Assembly: GCA_001695595.3 (NCBI GenBank)
Contig: MBPM02000091.1
Coordinates: 62,001-126,000, forward strand
Source of the DNA: Plasmopara viticola
Taxonomy: Eukaryota > Oomycota > Peronosporomycetes > Peronosporales > Peronosporaceae
Length of the DNA: 64,000 nucleotides
Direction: 5' to 3'
A program made the position numbers and the translations under genes. Below are positions 62,682 to 64,000 of this stretch, one piece after another (within the stretch, counting starts at the first letter, position 1; the number at the start of each line of letters is the position of its first letter). Under the pieces are notes generated by a model, which was not told the DNA's origin, ran no database searches, and worked only from the letters and a program-made list of their open reading frames with translations.

Positions 62682-62959
62682 TATGCGGCTGCTGGAATGC
62701 AGATAATACAGAGAATGTACAGAACACTTGGACAATTAATTGCTTCATCTGGTACCAAGGCACATGACCCAAAGACTTGAGAGCAATAAGCTATTTCCTC
62801 ATTGCCTGAGCAATTCACCCACAACTCCATCGCGAAATATCCACGTGTGCTAAAATTTGATTGTTTTATGTGCTGTGGTTATCTGATGTTGGCTTAAAGC
62901 ATGCAGCTAGACAATTGGCAGTCTACACTTCCAATCGTTAAAAAGCTTTTGTATGCATC

Positions 62960-63437
62960 TCACTCGTCCATCTCTCCCTCGGGCTCATCAACTTCACCCA
63001 ATTCCCACTCGAGGTTCGGCAGGTGGTTGCCACGCTTTGCCTAAAACAAGCACAACAACAACACGGCAATTGTCAATGGAAGGTTTGTCACCATTCGCAG
63101 AATCTCGGACTCGCACCGCTTGTCGCCACGAGTCCGGATTGTACAGCGTCACCACGCTCATGAGCGTAGCAAATCCACCCAGTCCGACCATCAAGTGTCG
63201 TAGTGCTTGGTACTTGGGAATGTGCGGCGCGTCAAAGTCGATGAGCGTCTCGGGAGCTACGCCGTCGTTCCATACCAGCTCCGACTCCTCGTGCAAAGGC
63301 TGAGTTGGTACCTTGATGCGCGCAAATGGTGGTGGAGGGGGGCGGTGGGCGTGTCCACCGCGTGTAGGTAGTGCTGAGCGACGTGCACTGACGCTAAGGC
63401 CGCTGCGGAGAGCGGTAGTAAGCGTTCGGGTGCTCAT
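62960..63437 (-). CDS. NDUFB8: Complex I subunit NDUFB8 (ASHI)
   Basis: Exons 63437-63117 and 63040-62960 (76-bp intron) give 133 residues. After an Arg/Ser-rich N-terminus that looks like a mitochondrial presequence come ESELVWNDGVAPETLIDFDAPHIPKYQALRHL, one membrane helix (MVGLGGFATLMSVVTLYN) and a tail HLPNLEWELGEVDEPEGE. The ELVWxxG and tail motifs fit the small B8 accessory subunit of NADH dehydrogenase. The donor could also be six bases downstream (GTCCGA), adding two residues. It diverges from the LYR gene (119 bp). Confidence 0.78.
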
Positions 63438-63556
63438 GGGGTTTGTAGACAATGGGCGGCCTGAATTATCAAAATCATATCCAATCACACAACTGTAATT
63501 AATCCAAAAAGATGGTACAATTTGCCATTGAACTTGGCTCTTTATGGAAGTTATCA

Positions 63557-64000
63557 ATGACCACCAAACTTAAACGTTCTGTGCTGCAATTGTATGCCCT
63601 GTGTCTGCACTCGGCGCGTCGCTGCCCACAGTGGGAGCAGCGCGAGATGATGAAAGCCTATGTAAAAATGAAATTCCGTGACGAAATGAAGACACTGAAC
63701 CCGGACCGGGTGCGGACGCTGCTGGCGGACGGGTGGGAGGAGCTTGAGCGCATGAATTATTACCACTCAATCTACGAAGCTAAACAGAACGAGCGCAAAT
63801 CGTCAGTACAAGGATCCAACTCCGCCATCGTAAGTGAAAGGCAACGACAATCAAGCTGTTCGCAGTGTCAAGCCGCGTTTTCATCGGAGCAGGCCAACTA
63901 TTGTGCACATTGCGGCACAAAAAGGTGCGCATGACACAATCGGCATGAACGATACCAATACAAACAATTTTGAGGTTACCGTAATTGCAGGAAGACATCA
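63557..64000 (+). CDS. LYR-motif protein with C-terminal zinc ribbon, runs off the window
   Basis: From the ATG at 63557 (an in-frame ATG at 63512 is possible): LKRSVLQLYALCLHSARR is a LYR-type helix in which the third residue of the motif is Ala, then KAYVKMKFRDEMKTLNPDRVRTLLADGWEEL completes the three-helix Complex1_LYR fold. Such proteins bind acyl-ACP and help Fe-S or respiratory complex assembly in the matrix. A linker leads to a four-Cys ribbon C-x2-C-x11-C-x2-C (Cys101-119). At 63923 a GTGCGC donor and at 63985-63990 a TTGCAG acceptor suggest an intron, with the next exon from 63991 continuing beyond the window. Confidence 0.7.

Noticed and set aside
1..64000. CRISPR array, bacterial operon or prophage
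   Set aside because: No regular spaced repeats, and the gene content with spliceosomal introns is plainly eukaryotic.

Overview
The window looks like nuclear DNA of an oomycete of the Peronosporales type (Phytophthora or a downy mildew). The reasons are short introns of about 40-110 bp with GTRNGT-like donors, tightly packed genes of alternating orientation, a large block of decayed Ty1/Copia retroelements next to the gene island, and protein sequences of stramenopile character. The genus is not determined; no rRNA, tRNA or mitochondrial marker is present to settle it. LAYOUT. (1) 1-20.3 kb is a graveyard of Copia LTR retrotransposons. At least three LTR types are present (called here A, B and C). 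Copies are nested, tandem and inverted, and every coding region carries frameshifts, stops or internal deletions. (2) 20.3-22.3 kb holds nothing recognisable. (3) 22.3-49.2 kb is a dense gene island. It encodes an S26 (IMP1-like) peptidase, an ELMO-domain protein, a CCDC24-like coiled coil, TRAPPC9/Trs120, DDX41, an ARF-family GTPase, a CANT1-like apyrase, a DAD2-like DASH subunit, a DHHC protein, ribosomal P2, GET1/WRB, tubulin cofactor B, mitochondrial uS17, a membrane-anchored CS-domain protein, WDR54, BCD1/ZNHIT6, TTC4/Cns1, SmF and a GARP/Myb regulator with a polyQ/H tail. (4) 49.2-56.4 kb is a gene-poor stretch with only weak short ORFs. (5) 56.4-64.0 kb is a second dense island: NDUFS5, a NEK kinase, phosphomannose isomerase, ZNHIT3, mitochondrial ClpP, NDUFB8, and a LYR protein that runs off the window. 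HOW THE GENES RELATE. Most neighbours are divergent or convergent. Eight divergent pairs have start codons only 76-248 bp apart, so they probably share bidirectional promoters. Some pairs make functional sense: BCD1 (box C/D snoRNP assembly) with TTC4 (HSP90 co-chaperone), and NDUFB8 (complex I) with a LYR protein. Mitochondrial functions cluster at the right end. Most genes needed manual splicing. I placed introns by GT/AG sites, frame continuity and family conservation, and all exon lengths close in frame; none is confirmed by transcripts. I found no convincing undescribed system such as a defence island or biosynthetic cluster. The most interesting points are gene-structure oddities (a chain of 5' mini-exons, a lone-ATG exon, stop-free in-frame introns), altered motifs in DDX41 and the DHHC protein, a LYR/zinc-ribbon fusion, and Copia primer sites that match the anticodon arm of initiator tRNA-Met.
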